Source of the DNA: Rhodospirillales bacterium
Lineage (GTDB): Bacteria; Pseudomonadota; Alphaproteobacteria; Rhodospirillales; 2-02-FULL-58-16
Reading direction: 5' to 3'
Assembly (NCBI GenBank): GCA_021775195.1
Contig: JAJFIG010000059.1
Coordinates: forward strand, 1 to 5,780
Length of the DNA: 5,780 nucleotides
Part shown: in pieces, positions 4,384 to 5,780 of the stretch
Numbering within the stretch: position 1 is the stretch's first letter
How the letters are laid out: each line of letters begins with the position of its first letter
The notes under the pieces: generated by a model
The model's input: the letters and a program-made list of their open reading frames with translations, nothing else
Database searches by the model: none
What the model was told of the DNA's origin: nothing
Made by a program: the position numbers and the translations under genes

Positions 4384-5780
4384 ATGTCCGTCAAAACCAA
4401 ACTCATCAGTGTCCTGGCTCTTTTGGTCATGATTTTCGTCGGAACATCGGGCTTAATGTATCTTCGGTTGCATATGCAGACACCGAAACTGGAGGCAATG
4501 GCGCAGGAAACCGTGCGCGTGGGATCGGCCAACGTTCCTCTTCTCGACACGGCGAGAAAAATCAAGTTCGAAGTTGTTCAGGTTCAGCAATGGCTGACGG
4601 ACATCTCGGCTACCCGCGGCCTCGACGGCCTCAACGATGGGTTCGACGAAGCGGCGGCCCACGCCAAGGCTTTCGCCGAGGCGGTGGCAAAAGCACGGGT
4701 GTTGGCCACCGAAGTTAACCTTACCCAGGTCCTTGAGCTACTGGATCAGGCCGAGAATGATTTTCCACCCTACTATGAAACCGGGGTGACCATGGCCAAG
4801 GCCTATGTGGCCGAGGGGCCGGCCGGTGGCAATGCCATGATGTCGAATTTTGACTCCGTGGCGGAAAAAATCGGTGAAACCACGGACCAGATCACTGAGT
4901 TGGTCAGCGGGATCACGGGTGGAACCCTCACCGAACTGCAAACCCACGCCGGCGATATAAAAGAGGGTAACATCGACTTGAATCGGTTCATCCTGATCCT
5001 GACCGGGGTGGGCATTCTCTTCGCCTTGGGGGGCGCAGGTTACCTTTATCTCGTGATCGGTTCGGGACTGAACAATCTCGAGGCGGATATCGAGATTATT
5101 GCCGCCAAGAATCATGACGCCGAATTGAACCTGGACCCCGAGGGTTCGGACGAGTTCGCCGGCGTCGGGAGGGCGTTGGCCATGTTCCGGGACAAACTTG
5201 CCGAACTCGACAAGTTGAGCGCGGAACAGGAGATGATGGAGAGAAAGGCGGAGAAGGAAAAACGAGCCCTGATGAACGCCATGGCCGACGACTTCGAATC
5301 CCGCGTCGGCGGCGTTGTGCAAGGGGTTTCTTCGGCAGCAACAGAGCTGAATTCCTCCGCCGAATCAATGTCGGCGACGGCGGCGGAGACCAACACCCAG
5401 TCCACCGCGGTGGCCGCGGCATCGGAAGAAGCCTCGACCAACGTCCAGACCGTGGCCGCGGCGGCCGAGGAACTCTCAAGCTCGATCTCCGAGATCAGCC
5501 GCCAAGTGGCCCAGTCCTCGGAGGTCGCCGGCCAGGCGGTCAAGGACGCCCAGAACACCAACGACAAGGTCCAGGGCCGGGCCGCGGCCGCCAACAAGCT
5601 CGGCGAGGTGGTGGAGTTGATCACCGACATCGCCGCCCAGACCAACCTGCTGGCGCTGAACGCCACCATCGAGGCGGCCCGCGCCGGCGAGGCCGGCAAG
5701 GGATTTGCCGTGGTCGCATCCGAGGTCAAGAACCTGGCCAACCAGACGGCCAAGGCGACGGAGGAGATCGGCAGCCAGAC
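4384..5780 (+). CDS. Methyl-accepting chemotaxis protein, C-terminus cut by window edge
   Basis: An inner-membrane chemoreceptor that senses a periplasmic signal and controls CheA through CheW; 465 residues are visible and the frame is open at the right edge. A short basic N-terminus (MSVKTK) precedes TM1 (about 7-26). Residues 28-200 form a mostly helical periplasmic sensor of four-helix-bundle size, with [14 protein letters not shown] at 66-79 and [17 protein letters not shown] at 130-146. TM2 spans about 202-225. A weak HAMP follows (about 226-280), recognisable mainly by SDEF at 255-258. A long Ala/Ser/Glu-rich coiled coil leads to the highly conserved signalling hairpin tip, [20 protein letters not shown] (413-432), then [17 protein letters not shown] (433-449). 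The last methylation helix, and any CheR-binding tail, lies off-window. ATG 4384 is preferred for Shine-Dalgarno spacing; ATG 4378 would add two residues. The gene is transcribed alone here, preceded by an AT-rich region with a CtrA-like box. The ligand is unknown. Confidence 0.95.
   Translation, partial: MSVKTKLISVLALLVMIFVGTSGLMYLRLHMQTPKLEAMAQETVRVGSANVPLLDTARKIKFEVVQVQQWLTDISATRGLDGLNDGFDEAAAHAKAFAEAVAKARVLATEVNLTQVLELLDQAENDFPPYYETGVTMAKAYVAEGPAGGNAMMSNFDSVAEKIGETTDQITELVSGITGGTLTELQTHAGDIKEGNIDLNRFILILTGVGILFALGGAGYLYLVIGSGLNNLEADIEIIAAKNHDAELNLDPEGSDEFAGVGRALAMFRDKLAELDKLSAEQEMMERKAEKEKRALMNAMADDFESRVGGVVQGVSSAATELNSSAESMSATAAETNTQSTAVAAASEEASTNVQTVAAAAEELSSSISEISRQVAQSSEVAGQAVKDAQNTNDKVQGRAAAANKLGEVVELITDIAAQTNLLALNATIEAARAGEAGKGFAVVASEVKNLANQTAKATEEIGSQ

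Noticed and set aside
4738..5753. Minus-strand open frames of 194 and 213 codons opposite the chemoreceptor
   Set aside because: They mirror the alanine/serine-rich coiled coil of an unmistakable receptor and show no family motifs.

Overview
The window looks like chromosomal DNA of a GC-rich alphaproteobacterium, most likely of the Rhodospirillales type. This rests on GC-rich coding DNA with strong third-position bias, a chemoreceptor of the kind common in Magnetospirillum/Rhodospirillum relatives, and a CtrA-type TTAA-N7-TTAA box in front of it. The assignment comes from recalled family resemblance and is not proven. No mobile element, CRISPR array, tRNA or rRNA is visible.

Left part (1-2904, all minus strand): a tight three-gene sugar operon. 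In transcription order it holds a beta-phosphoglucomutase-like HAD hydrolase (2904-2053), the trehalose-6-phosphate phosphatase OtsB with a GTG start (2040-1234), and a glycoside hydrolase family 65 protein (1203 to beyond base 1, first 401 residues only). Gaps are 12 and 30 nt, and each downstream gene has a good Shine-Dalgarno sequence. OtsB makes trehalose from trehalose-6-phosphate. A GH65 phosphorylase plus a beta-phosphoglucomutase would feed a disaccharide back to glucose-6-phosphate. The operon thus appears to join synthesis and recycling of trehalose or a related alpha-glucoside. The partner synthase OtsA is not in the window and may lie beyond the left edge.

Middle (2905-4074): a 291-nt divergent intergenic region holds a candidate plus-strand promoter with a 7-bp inverted repeat lying between, and running into, its -35 and -10 hexamers. 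It is followed by a 292-residue radical SAM protein of unknown function (3196-4074) with a CX4CX2C cluster motif.

Right part (4075-5780): a 309-nt intergenic region contains a markedly AT-rich core (63 G/C in 180 nt at 4141-4320) with several palindromes and the CtrA-like box. It leads into a methyl-accepting chemotaxis protein (4384 to beyond the right edge, first 465 residues). That protein has two membrane segments, a helical periplasmic sensor, a weak HAMP and the chemotaxis signalling hairpin. The radical SAM gene and the receptor have no obvious functional link to the sugar operon.

I see no clearly new multi-gene system. The items most worth checking are the CtrA box, the sensor module of the receptor, the orphan radical SAM protein and the substrate of the GH65/HAD pair.
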